Shown one piece after another: positions 23,275 to 34,093 of a stretch of DNA of 64,000 nucleotides; positions within the stretch are counted from its first letter, which is position 1, and the number at the start of each line of letters is the position of its first letter. The DNA is from Lithodes maja (Eukaryota; Arthropoda; Malacostraca; Decapoda; Lithodidae), in the NCBI GenBank assembly GCA_037953745.1, contig JBAKBP010003081.1, forward strand, positions 62,001 through 126,000, given 5' to 3'. Under the pieces are notes generated by a model. The model searched no databases and had not been told where the DNA came from. It saw only the letters and a list, made by a program, of their open reading frames with translations. The position numbers and the translations under genes are program-made.

Positions 23275-24831
23275 CTATCTTGGATCATCAACCCTTGATA
23301 GACAATCTGCTATCACGTTCTCACTCCCGGCAATATGCTGAATGTTGAGATTATACTCTTGGAGCATTAGGGACCACCTGGTCAACCGCATATTCCGATT
23401 GTGAAACTGATTTAGGAATTTCAAGGGATTATGGTCCGTATAAATCGTCACTACCGGGCCGTAGGCTGGAACATAAACTTCGAAATGTTTGAGCGACAAA
23501 ACGATAGCCAGAAGCTCCTTCTCTATAGTCGAGTAATTCCTTTGTGCCGAATTAAACTTGCGAGAAAAGAAGCTCACTGGGTGTTCCAAGCCCTCGGAAT
23601 CAGTCTGCAGTAACACTGCCCCGGCACCCACACCGCTGGCATCAGTCGCCAGCTGAAAACTCCTGGAGAAGTCTGGGGCCCTCAAAATCGGATGTGTACA
23701 CAGCAGGTGCTTGACTAGGTCGAAAGCCCTCTGACACTCCGCAGCCCAACAGAACTTCACTGACTTCGACAGTAGATCAGTTAACGGTGCTAAGACAGTA
23801 GAGTATCCCCGGATGAAGCGCCTATAATAGCCTATCATACCTAGGAACCGCATGACCTGGCGCTTAGTGGTGGGCCTGGGAAACATATTGATAGCCTGTA
23901 TCTTGCTCAGGGGGGGGCACACCCGGCCTAACCCGACCACAAAGTCAAGATACTGCACAGTAGCCTTTACAAACTCGCACTTCCTCAGGTTCACCACCAG
24001 CCCAGCATCGTGCAACTTCCCAAACAGGGTCTCTAAGTGCCTTAGGTGATTTTCAAAATCGTCATCATACACTATCACGTCATCAAGGTAGACCGTGCAG
24101 TTAGGGATTTCGTCACAAATATCGTTCATCAGGTTCTGAAACGTGGCAGGTGCGTTCTTAAGCCCATAAGGCATTACGTTGCATTGGTAGGTCTTGCCAT
24201 CTACCACAAAACCACAAACTTGCTTAGCTCGGTCCGACAGGGGTACTTGCCAGTAGCCTTTTACAAGATCAATTTTAGTAAGGTACTTTGCATTCCCTAT
24301 CTTGTCCACGCTGTCGTCAACTCGAGGCAAAGGGTAAGGGTTGGTAGTGGTCAAGCCATTTAGCCTACGAAAATCTATGCAGAACCGCACCTTGCCGTCA
24401 GGTTTTGGCTGCAACGTGACGGGTGATGTCCACTTCACATAACCTTCAGTGATCATCCCTCTCTCAACCATGTACTTTAACTCCTCCCGTAAAGCTGGCA
24501 ACTTTACCGGGGGCACACGGTAGGGCACTGACTTGAAGGGCACATTATCACCGACGTCCACGTCGTGCGTTACCTGAGTAGTGAGACCTGGGTGTTCGGC
24601 GAAAACAGAGGGGTATGACCTGAACAGGCCTAGGACAGCAGCACCCTGGTGCTCAGGCAGGTGACTTACAGCTTGCCTAGCCTCTTGTTCAGTATTCCCC
24701 GCCCACTGTTCCGCGGAAATGACACAGTCCCAGCTATCCTCCTCAGCAGCATGACTGTCCCCACCTCCTTCTCCACCCTGGCCGCTGCAGGCCAGCACAG
24801 GGACAGTGAGAGGCTCTGAGGGGCATCTCAC
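23275..24831 (-). CDS. Gypsy-1 pol part 2: reverse transcriptase and RNase H
   Basis: This is a 518-residue uninterrupted frame. RT blocks include CIDFRRLNGLT (residues ~151-161), the palm Asp188 in TKIDLVKGYWQ, PYGLKNAPATFQ, and YLDDVIVY at 248-255, which retains both catalytic Asp. RNase H follows (~385-515) with TDAS, IEKELLAI, TDHNPLKFL and ADCLSR. These are Gypsy-type sequences. The frame starts at a GTG overlapping the ATGTGA that ends the integrase frame, so expression would need a -1 shift or re-initiation. No integrase follows it, as would be normal for Gypsy; the protein ends 288 bp before the LTR. Confidence 0.93.
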   Translation of the reverse strand: MRCPSEPLTVPVLACSGQGGEGGGDSHAAEEDSWDCVISAEQWAGNTEQEARQAVSHLPEHQGAAVLGLFRSYPSVFAEHPGLTTQVTHDVDVGDNVPFKSVPYRVPPVKLPALREELKYMVERGMITEGYVKWTSPVTLQPKPDGKVRFCIDFRRLNGLTTTNPYPLPRVDDSVDKIGNAKYLTKIDLVKGYWQVPLSDRAKQVCGFVVDGKTYQCNVMPYGLKNAPATFQNLMNDICDEIPNCTVYLDDVIVYDDDFENHLRHLETLFGKLHDAGLVVNLRKCEFVKATVQYLDFVVGLGRVCPPLSKIQAINMFPRPTTKRQVMRFLGMIGYYRRFIRGYSTVLAPLTDLLSKSVKFCWAAECQRAFDLVKHLLCTHPILRAPDFSRSFQLATDASGVGAGAVLLQTDSEGLEHPVSFFSRKFNSAQRNYSTIEKELLAIVLSLKHFEVYVPAYGPVVTIYTDHNPLKFLNQFHNRNMRLTRWSLMLQEYNLNIQHIAGSENVIADCLSRVDDPR

Positions 24832-26693
24832 ATACTCTTTATGAGGTTAACATGACATAACTGATGTTTTTTCCTACGGTCAGGTGTTGCAACGAGATAA
24901 TCAAGGTCGGACAGTTTCTTAGCCACCACATACGGCCCAATGAACTTGGCAGAAAGGGGGTGTCCAGGCAAAGGTAAAAGCAACATTACCTCCTGACCCA
25001 CCGAAAACTCCCGAAGCTTCACCTTGGCGTCATACTGGTGCTTCATGACCGCCTGTGCATTAACCAAGTTATTACCTGCCGCTGCCATGCAACCTATAAG
25101 TCTCTCCCGGCTCTCAAGGACATATTTAAGTACAGACCCCGGCTTCTCTTCGCCCTCCCAGATCTCTTTCACCATACTTAAAGGTCCTCTCACATTATGG
25201 CCAAAGACTAGTTGATTTGGACTGAACCCCAGGCTCTCTCCTGGGACTTCACGTGCAGCGAACAGAACATACGGCAGACCCAAATCCCAATCAGTGTCAT
25301 GTTCTGCACAGTAACAGCGTAGCATACTCTTCAGGGTCGAGTCCCACCGCTCCAAGACTCCCTGACTCTCGGGATGGTAGGCTGACGACACTACAGAACA
25401 TATACCGTGCAACTGAAGGGTTTGCTTGAACAATTTGGATGTAAAATTGCTCCCCTGGTCTGACTGCACCTCACGTGGAAATCCATAATGGGAACAGAAC
25501 AATAATAAGTTTTTAACAACTGCCTTTGCCGAGCCGTTTCTCATGGGGTATGCGTCCGGGTATCTCGTAGCCACATCCATGATTGTCAACAGGAATTTAT
25601 TGCCACTACTAGTAGGCGGGAAAGGGCCAACCAAATCTACTACAACTTTGCTGAACGGAGGCCCGGTGACAGGTATGGGAAACAAAGGTGCCTTCGGGAT
25701 TGTCTGGTTAGGCTTCCCCGTTGTCTGGCAGGTCGCACACTCAGCCACCCATGCACAGACATCAGCCTTGACCCCAGGCCACCAGAAAAACCTGCCCAAT
25801 GCCGCCAATGTTTTTGTTACCCCCAAATGACCCGCCACCGGCACATCATGCGCCAGACACAATAAGGACTCTCTATACTTATTTGGAACAACCACCTGGT
25901 CTACTACCCTCGCACCGCCCTCCCACTTCGATTTGGGGTCTAGAAATCTGCGGTACAATATCCTGTTGAGCCTAAAGAAATCTCCCGGCTTTGCATCCCC
26001 ATCTTCCTCCAACTCTATGGCACCATTGCTATAACGAGCTAGGCTAGCGTCTTGCAGCTGCTGCTCACTAATGTCCCCGGGCGTCAATGCATCAAGATGG
26101 TTTTGTAATAAGACATTACCCCGGCTAGTAGGCTCTACTGCCTTAGTGGCTCTCGCTACAGCTCTTGCCTCACGCGAAGTCTTGCCCAACTCTGCCTTGT
26201 TACACACCATATCTGGGCCAGAGTCAACTCCCGTGTTTATTATAGGTCCAAGTACCGAATCACCGAGAAGTGCAGCAGAATCAATGTCCCTTTTCCTGCC
26301 CTTAGCAACCTTCTCCTGATCCTTCCTCCACTGTCCCCGAGGTTGAGTGCTAGGCTGTGCAGGAGCCGCAGAGCGAGATCGGGTTACCACACAGGCCATC
26401 TCATCCTGTTGGCACCTCCCAACCCATTCCCGATTCTCACCTTCCACGTCGGCCGCCCTCTCGGCAACGACTAAGGGTGGAGTCCCGGAAGTGGGCACCG
26501 CAAAGTCGTTGCCGAGAAGAAGGTCGACACCCTCAACTGGCAAACACTCAACGATCCCTACATCCAGCTCCCTGCACACCTCTCCCACTCTCAACTCCAA
26601 CCTCACAAGTGGGTATGACCTCGTAGCATTTATGCCCTGCACCACAACAACTCTGGCCGCATTTATCGGTTTCCCTGTGAAGTTCCTCAACAA
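24828..26693 (-). CDS. Gypsy-1 pol part 1: protease remainder and integrase
   Basis: This is a 621-residue uninterrupted frame. Residues 1-65 are the C-terminal part of the aspartic protease, with the VDLLLGNDF flap/hydrophobic block. A basic linker follows. The integrase has an H282-x6-H289...C319-x2-C322 zinc domain and a catalytic core with D353 (VVVDLVGPF), D412 (QSDQGSNFTS) and E448 (HPESQGVLE), a DD35E triad. The C-terminal part (VGQEVMLLLP...GPYVVAKK) is the Gypsy integrase tail. The protease DTG lies upstream in another frame (near 26710), and a G-run immediately after it carries the frame change. Confidence 0.93.
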   Translation of the reverse strand: MLRNFTGKPINAARVVVVQGINATRSYPLVRLELRVGEVCRELDVGIVECLPVEGVDLLLGNDFAVPTSGTPPLVVAERAADVEGENREWVGRCQQDEMACVVTRSRSAAPAQPSTQPRGQWRKDQEKVAKGRKRDIDSAALLGDSVLGPIINTGVDSGPDMVCNKAELGKTSREARAVARATKAVEPTSRGNVLLQNHLDALTPGDISEQQLQDASLARYSNGAIELEEDGDAKPGDFFRLNRILYRRFLDPKSKWEGGARVVDQVVVPNKYRESLLCLAHDVPVAGHLGVTKTLAALGRFFWWPGVKADVCAWVAECATCQTTGKPNQTIPKAPLFPIPVTGPPFSKVVVDLVGPFPPTSSGNKFLLTIMDVATRYPDAYPMRNGSAKAVVKNLLLFCSHYGFPREVQSDQGSNFTSKLFKQTLQLHGICSVVSSAYHPESQGVLERWDSTLKSMLRCYCAEHDTDWDLGLPYVLFAAREVPGESLGFSPNQLVFGHNVRGPLSMVKEIWEGEEKPGSVLKYVLESRERLIGCMAAAGNNLVNAQAVMKHQYDAKVKLREFSVGQEVMLLLPLPGHPLSAKFIGPYVVAKKLSDLDYLVATPDRRKKHQLCHVNLIKSM

Positions 26694-26699
26694 AGTTTG

Positions 26700-28458
26700 C
26701 GAAGCCCCCCGTATCCCTCAGCAAGTCAACCCTCCGTAGTTCACTCCCCCAGCTCACAAACCCGTGTCCCCGATGGCTACAGAAAGTGTCCCGGACAGGT
26801 GTCGAGCCTTCCGTACGCTTCTTTACCGTGTGTGCCTCAGCTGCTGACAACCTACCCCGGGCAGTTGCTGCAGCCTTCAGAGACACACCGATACTGTGAA
26901 CCAATGACACCGGCTTAGCGGGAGTGTTACTAGGGCACTCACGTGAATAATGGCCTAGCTTCTGACATTTGTAACATTTCACATCCCCAATGGGCTTCTT
27001 CCCTTGTGCGGGCGAAGAAGGGGCCTGACCTTTAGTAAACGGGAGAGGCTTGTGTTTGTAGGTGTTATTAGGTGCAATGCTTTTAGTGTGGTTATGTGTG
27101 TCATAGGATTTGTTATTATCGAAAACTCTGGTGGGTGGGGTATAGCGCCCCTTCTGCCCTGACTCAGCCCTCTGAGCGGCACCGCAACCACGAATCAATG
27201 ATAATCCGAGGTCTGCCATCTTGGCAGCCTCCTCTACTGTCTTGGGACATTTGTCCTTAATGTTCAGCGTTAGATCGGTTCAAGTACATTTGTAAAACTG
27301 TTCCAGATAGAAAAGTTGCTTAATTTCCTCAGCCGACTCTGCGTGCTCGGACCGAAACCAGTTATTACATGCATCTGTTAAGTCCCGTGCGTGCTCCATA
27401 AAACTGACGTCGCTCTTCTTATTCACGCCACGGAACTTCAATCTATAAGTTTCGGGTTGCAGTTCGTAGGCCCGGAGCACAGCCTCCTTCACCAGTCCAT
27501 ACACGACACTCTCGTCCAGTGACAGTGCATCGTAGGCTTTCAACCCCTTACCCACTAGACGTGATGAAACTAATGCTGCCCATTTAACCTCCGGCCAGTC
27601 ATACTCACGACACTTCTTTTCGAAACGAGCAAAAAACTCAGTCACTGCTGTCTCATCAAATGCGGGTACTAACTTAATTAAATGCGAAAGTGAGTCTGTA
27701 ACCCGGTGCCCACCACCGAGATGACGCCCCGTGGTCTCTACTCTAGACTTCTCGACATCCATTTCAGCCTGGTACCTGGTTGCATCCTGATTGGCTTGGA
27801 TTCTAGCAACCTCTATGCGTTCTATACTAGCCTGTTGTATCTGAGTCTCCTGCAGCTTAATCCGTTCTATACTAGCCTGTTGTATCTGAGTCTCCTGCAG
27901 CTTAATCCGTTCTATACTAGCCTGTTGACTCTCTTACAACTTAAGCTTAGCTAGTTCTAGCTGAAATAACATCTCAGGAGACAGGCCTGGGGGGGGAGAG
28001 CACAAAATGGGGGATCCACACCGAGACGTGTTTACGGGTAAGCCAGCTTGCCATTGAGAACCCTCCTGCTGCATCGTGCTAAGACTCGCTGGCTGAGGGC
28101 CCAGCTCAGGGGTAGAGTGGAATGGAGGCTTGGAGGGAACCCCCCAAGACCCCACTCCACCCACCGCCCCATCGCCATCACCCAACAAACATGCCACCAA
28201 ATTCTTCTTGGGCCAACTGTCAGGACAGTCCCGCCCCAAAACCGTGGCTAAACAGCGAAGACCGTAACAATCAATAGCCTGCAGGCGCTGTTCGGTCAAA
28301 GGTGTCTGCAAAAATGCTCGGGCATCCCTCTCTCCACTTATAACACTCCCCTCCCTAAATATCTGCTGTACTTGCTGGTCACTAGGCTGTACCGTGTTAT
28401 CCTCCCCCGTAAATGACGAGTCATTAGACATAGTGCTGGTTATACAATTGCTGTTCAT
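26700..28458 (-). pseudogene. Gypsy-1 gag with zinc knuckle, two in-frame stops
   Basis: One reading frame covers the region with stops at 27934-27936 (TAA) and 27280-27282 (TGA). The N-terminal part (residues 1-174) has a short helical block, DCYGLRCLATVLGRDCP. A coiled-coil repeat, QQASIERIKLQETQI, spans about 27805-27930. The capsid-like part is at 27762-27283. The nucleocapsid has a single CYKCQKLGHYSREC zinc knuckle (CX2CX4HX4C) near 26980. The protease DTG is reached in the same frame near 26710. Gag would form the particle and bind RNA; this copy makes only fragments. Confidence 0.88.
27805..27930 (-). repeat. 45-bp repeat encoding a coiled coil in Gypsy-1 gag
   Basis: Nearly three tandem units encode the 15-residue repeat QQASIERIKLQETQI. 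The two complete units are almost identical in DNA. Confidence 0.85.
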
Positions 28459-28677
28459 AAAAAAAAAAAGTGCTTATTACTAATTGCAGTCTCGACTCAC
28501 AAAATGTTAAAGATGCTTGAATGACTCTACTCTAGACACCTAACGAAACAATCTGCAAGTCCACCAATACAATAATGACACAATAAAAATTCCTCCAATA
28601 TGCAATAAAATTCTAGCCAGCTCTACTAGGTAGCATAGAATAGTTCTCCAAAAAACATGTGATAGGATACTACTGAA

Positions 28678-28695
28678 TCTTGTGCAAGGTCGCCA
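28678..28695 (-). other. Gypsy-1 primer binding site (probable)
   Basis: On the minus strand, TGGCGACCTTGCACAAGA begins three bases after the end of the 5' LTR. TGG matches the CCA end of a tRNA; I cannot name the tRNA from sequence alone. Confidence 0.6.
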
Positions 28696-28698
28696 TTT

Positions 28699-31600
28699 TG
28701 TTACGGCTGGATCGGCAATACATATTCGGGATTCTTGATCGTAGGACAGAAATGGCTTAAGTGACAACGACACGCTCGATTCCAGTCCCAAATACTATAT
28801 GCTCCAGACAATCGTCTACAGTAACGAGGTACCTTAACTCGGCGAAAGTGTACAACAGGGGTAGGCTATGAGGCTAAACTCCCTCAGACATTTATAGGTT
28901 ACGTTATTACTAAAGAAATGCAATACTCAAGAAACTACGTTAATATTAAGCCTCTAATAATGTATAATAGAAGCAGGCTAAAGGTATGACAGTGAAATGC
29001 TAAATGACAAATGTACACGCCTACTTGAAAGCGCGTGCACTACACTAACTGTCCCCTACTAACATGCACTAGCATGTAGCATACAAGATGTTCATGATCC
29101 AGTAGATACCTAATAATACTCATGGGAGGAACATAAATAGTAGTCACTTATTATAATAATGAATCTATACTTGGAATAACTAAAAGGTTGCAGGCAACAG
29201 TACTGCGCCGGTAGCCTACTACCGCATAGGCTACTTCGCTTCTCTCACTCTGTCTCCCCTCCGAGTCCGTATGCGCCCTACGCAACAGAACTCCGGACAC
29301 AGCAGCAAAACGACAGTGCAGTTAATTGATTCATGAAAGTATTAATAGTGTTGTCTTGTGTGTGAGTAATGTGTATTGTAAAGTGTTACATACATATACT
29401 TAAAGAGAGCTGCAATACATAGTAAAATAAAGATATATCCCACTCATCATCCCCATGTGTTCTAGCTAGCAGGCCAAGTTACAGGAAGAACGAGTCCCAG
29501 CACCGAAAGCGAGAACCCAGGAAAAGACTGTAGAGAACACAAGGACAGATAAATTACGTTACTCTACTATACCGGCACTACGAGCGAGCTGTAGTCTCGG
29601 GTGCTACACTCGCTCTTGGCTCGGTATGCAAATCAAGGCTAAGTCCTCGTCCCTCTACAGACAACTCCTGGGCATGGTCGGGCTCTTACACATGGCACCA
29701 GTCTAGTCACAAATGGGATGATGAGCGGGGCATATAACTCATAAACATGTAGAACGTTCGCCAACTATCCTCATCAAGAAGATCGCTGTTCACATTAACC
29801 CCTTAAATCTAATACATGTAAATATATGCTTGTCCTAAGAGTAATACGAGAGGTGAGTGCTGAAACTCCTTTAGGACCTCAAGGGAAGGTTATGCATTTA
29901 AATAGAGAGAAGAATGAAATGAGAGTAATGTCGTCAGAGAGAAAGAGTGCAACCGTGAGAAGTTGGGAGAGAGGGCAAGGGATGTTAGAATCTCAAAGGT
30001 TCTAGGCAACCTGTGTAACGGGGGGGGGGTAAGGTTGGGGATCTCTCTTTCTTCCTCACTTCCCTTCTTCTGCTGCCAACAGAGAGAGAGGGAGGGAGAG
30101 ACAGAAGAAGAAGAATTAAGCTGCGAAGGTGGAAAATAGGTGCTCAAGGATAGAAAGGAAGAGATGACGACAAACCCGTTATTGCATTCTAATTAACGAG
30201 AGGACAACCCTGTTTGGTTGACCCACATCCAACATCCTTCGAGGAAGGGGAAAGGCTGCAACTCCGACACGATGATAAGACCAAAGAACCACAAAAACCC
30301 CACTGAGACCTAGCATATTCTCTACTTTCTAGATATCACATAAGGATGTTTTTGGGAACGGTAATTCATTCGAATTATTTGATCGCCCACCTTCAGGTGA
30401 ACTGGCCGTCCCCATGGTTTTCTTATTCTTTATGCAATCGTGACTCATGCTCATTATTCAGGTACATTAGGACAGTAGGATAAATCGGAGGCTAGCAAAG
30501 ACCAATCAAGAACTTCACCTTCAATGTTGGCTGACAAGACTTTAATTCGGTTAGGCTACCGGTACTACTCTTAGACCACTTTAATACTGACGGCTCCGAT
30601 TTACCATCCTGACAACACATTTAGATCCAAATAGGTACGGGAGGATAGATACAAACATATTGCAGTAATCTTAAGCTTGATATTAATACAGTACTGTATA
30701 AGGAACATTTTACCGTTTACAACTCTTAATATTGGTACCGTATCTAATTATCTCTATACCCTTAACCTGGGACCAATCCATTACCGTACTGGGACAGTCT
30801 CTTAACCTAGGAGTAGGACTCGAATATTGCTGTCTGTATCCACCCCATTCCTCTCAGTATTATACATCCCAATTCCGCTAGATACCGGTATCGGCCAGGC
30901 TTGCCTGTAGGTTTCTTCGGCCTACCGTATCCTGGGGTATAGGGGGTAATCATACGTCTTCCTGCGGTCCTTGCACCCTCGTACAGTACACGAGTTCAGC
31001 ATCCTGCACTCAGGCAATGGGAGGGGTGAATCTCCGATTCTCCGCCATCAGCAATTCAGCATCACATCGACTCCGTCCCAAACTGGTTCCCTGGTAATTC
31101 GAATACATTCTTAACCCACGGTTGACATATAGCTAACCCTTAATAATGGGGTTAATCAATATCCTAATTACGGTACACAGTAATACTAAAACAAATACAT
31201 ATAAAAAATATAGGCTAATATAAACATATAAAAATACATGGATTCCTATTAACAGATAAAAATAGATGAGCTAATATAAGTACAGAAATACAATGACAGA
31301 TCAAATTATGACATTACAGTACAGTACCGAAATAATCTCTTAAGGCATCCAAAGATCCTCTCATTAAGTACAGGTACATATGTTACTCAGCAGTACTCTA
31401 CACACAATTGGGAATACTGTACATAATTACACAGCATATCTATGGAGTCAAATCAATACAATAATGGCATAAATCAAAGGTAATTGTCATGGTCAAACTT
31501 AACAGGTTGGACTGCTCAATGCGGAGGGTGCTATACAAGGCTCAAACAAAGCTAAACGTTAATTCTACTGTAACTCGAGTAACTTATCCCCTGAAATCAG

Positions 31601-33735
31601 CTGCCCAGAATCTCACTACAGCGTTCCATCCCTTGCAAGGCAACTCTGTTCATTAGACCATGTCAAACCTAATTATATCATAGTAATCAATATTCATAAT
31701 ACACTCTAAAAGCACAATAATTAATAATAGCCTACTGTACTTCCAACTAGGTGAAAGTTAGGTAGCCTAATTAAAAATGTAAAATCATATAACCTACCAT
31801 AATAATTCAGCAAGTACCCATACCTAAACGGCCTTTTCACAAGTTAACTTTAAGTAACAATAGGTAAGAACAAATAATCATCTGAAATAAACCCGACCCA
31901 ATGGGGGTCCGAAATTTGACGGTACTGGGGTTGGGAAATGAGGACCTCTAAATCAAGATAACAAGTAACTCTTTACACTATAACCCAGTAAAACATTTAA
32001 AATGAACAATAACCAGGCCGAGGAGACGTTAGTTATAAATACTTATCTGAATAGGCCTAACTTTGGAACGTCGGAGACACGAAAGGTAAACAAAACTCAA
32101 GGACACGATCTCAAACGAATGTCCTTTCCTGATTTACACGTTAAAATACAATCATATTTACCAAAATGCATGGTTTTATAAACTCAAAGTAATGAACAAG
32201 TTCTAAACATACAATACAACTGCTACATTACTAATTTACTCAACCTGGTCGTCTCTCCGAAATGCGAGATGGTCTAAATCCTAAAATGGCGGTCAAGCTT
32301 CAAAAGCATTTTAATCAACTTCGTCCTCAATTCTACTCTTAACTGGTGTTCTCGCACTACCTCAGGATTATGTAAAACGGTGAAAGACAAACTAGCAATT
32401 TAGACTAGCCTAAGTTTGGTCGGGAATTATGGAAAAACACAAGAATTGGAAGGCCATCAAATGGCATCCCTCTGACTGAAATTATTACACACGAAGTTAA
32501 TTTGACGTTAATTTGGAATAACAAAGTCTAAAATATCAGAAAAACACTTAGCAAAGGTGCACAGACTAAGTTTTACTGAACACAATGATAATGGGGGAAT
32601 TTGAATGGTTGTAGGCACTTGGCAGGTGAGGGGTGCCTGTCGACCAACCCGATGGTAGGCTCGAGTTCACGAATTTGTCAATCACAGTAATATCTCCTAC
32701 ATTACACACCTAGTACTTACTTAACTGAATAAGCAATACCTTATAACACTATAAACCTTAATTACGAACCTCTGAATGGAGGGAAAGGAAGCCTAAGTCC
32801 GGAGAAGAAGCGGGGAATGATGACAGAGACTGAGGGGTTGGTAGGTGTCTCTCTCGTAGGCCTGGGGTCACGACAGTGAGGGGCCGAGGGCCAGTGCCAG
32901 GGATCCCGCCAAAAAAGGGGAGGGTGACCACAAAGGGTGGCGTCGCTTGGGTAGGAATTGGCGGTCTTTTTACACAAGGGGGCATTACTCTAAATTCGAA
33001 AAGGAAGGATTTTTATATGGGATAACAAAAAGGGATGAAAGGATAAATTAGGCTTGAAAGTATTTTAGATAGATTTGAGAATATTAGTTCTCCTCCTGAT
33101 CTAGGCTAATTCCCTCTTTACATAGACAAGGGTTACTTAACCCTTCTTAAACGATACATTTCCCTTAAATATAGGGAAGAGTGAATGAAGGGGAAAAAGT
33201 CTTACAGTTAAGTCAAACCTTACAACATATACCAAAAGGTTAAGTACAATTTCTTCCCGTTACACCTGGTCATGGAACACGCAGCCAGCCTCCAGGCAAT
33301 GTGCTGTACGACAACATGGGCCCAGCCCAAGCAGCGTAGGCAGGCAACAATGGACTACCAACCCTGTCGCGCCTAGCTATAAGCGCAAGGCTGCCAACCA
33401 GTCCATACGTCTGGCAACCCACCCGGCCGGCAGTGTGGCGCGTTGCTACCCTCTTGCTCTGAAGCCTAACTCACTCTCTCTCTCTGAACTCCCATTGTCT
33501 TATCTATCAACTTCTCTATTGATACTACATATTAAATGGAAGGTCTCGACATGGCTTAAAACAAAACCCACCACTGGTTAGCACATGACGAGACCTTTGC
33601 AGAGATACAAAGAACATAGTTATAAGTTGTCACACTCAATATACATTGCGGCTGACGGTAGCCAGATCACGGGCGGTACAGTCGAGTACCAAGGAGTACA
33701 ATCAGGTTGCGTTGCAACGCACTGGGTACGTCACA
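28699..33735 (-). repeat. Gypsy-1 5' LTR, split by a 3.25-kb insertion
   Basis: The LTR is 28699-30013 plus 33265-33735; the insertion occupies 30014-33264. Removing the insertion and one CCTG gives a sequence of about 1.78 kb that aligns with the 3' LTR end to end. Confidence 0.92.
30014..33264. mobile_element. 3.25-kb LTR-like element without coding capacity
   Basis: It begins TGTAACGGG and ends CCCGTTACA, a perfect inverted terminus. It is flanked by CCTG on both sides (30010-30013 and 33265-33268), and the other Gypsy-1 LTR gives the empty site near 22513. No ORF above 75 codons is convincing and I see no internal direct repeats at its two ends. It is therefore either a solo LTR of unusual length or a non-autonomous element. 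It is AT-rich with many GGTAC/ACCGGTA words. Confidence 0.85.
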
Positions 33736-33799
33736 ATATGTATCAGCTCAACTCGTGATAGTCTCCTCAAAAATCCACTTATGGACTTCTAGACCTCAA

Positions 33800-34093
33800 C
33801 ACTCTCCGACTCATATGACGCTAGAGTGTCATATGGCGGTTATGCCAAAATACTCATATAACGCTAGAGCGTCATATGAACTTATCTTAATATCTCTCTA
33901 ATAAGTTATACGACGCTCTAGCGTCATTTAGGCCTCAGTAAGTTAGGTAAGTTAGATCAGAATCTGTCAAATGGTGGCAACCCCAAGTTCCTCCGACTTC
34001 TAACGGTCCCTCAGTGAGATTTTGACTGTTGTGGGCATAATACCGTGCGGTCCGCCTCCTCGTCAGTAAGTTAACTATTTCAGTCTGAGGGGG
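33800..34093. mobile_element. 294-bp TTAA-type MITE with GACGCTAGAGCGTC palindromes
   Basis: TTAA follows at 34094-34097, and TCAA (one base changed) precedes at 33796-33799. The right LTR of Gypsy-2 has the empty site, GACCTTAATAAAGCC near 43329. Inverted ends are CACTCTCCGACT and CCCCCTCAGACT. Inside are three copies of a palindrome of the type TGACGCTAGAGCGTCA near 33820, 33865 and 33910. Confidence 0.8.

Larger units (their letters stand above)
21182..33735 (-). mobile_element. Gypsy-1: LTR retrotransposon with protease-integrase-RT-RNase H order
   Basis: Two LTRs (21182-22986 and 28699-33735, the latter enlarged by an insertion) flank a 5.7-kb internal region coding on the minus strand. 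On that strand LTRs begin TG(T)GACGTACCC and end CCGTAACA. A 4-bp ATAT lies on each side (21178-21181 and 33736-33739), although the left flank is microsatellite. Gag, protease, integrase, RT and RNase H follow in that order. The RT and RNase H are Gypsy-type, so the order is the unusual one described for Gmr1-like elements. LTR copies are very similar, so insertion is recent in relative terms. Confidence 0.92.

Noticed and set aside
32758..32985. 75-codon ORFs in the 3.25-kb LTR-like element
   Set aside because: Two overlapping frames of similar length in a locally GC-rich patch; no conserved features.
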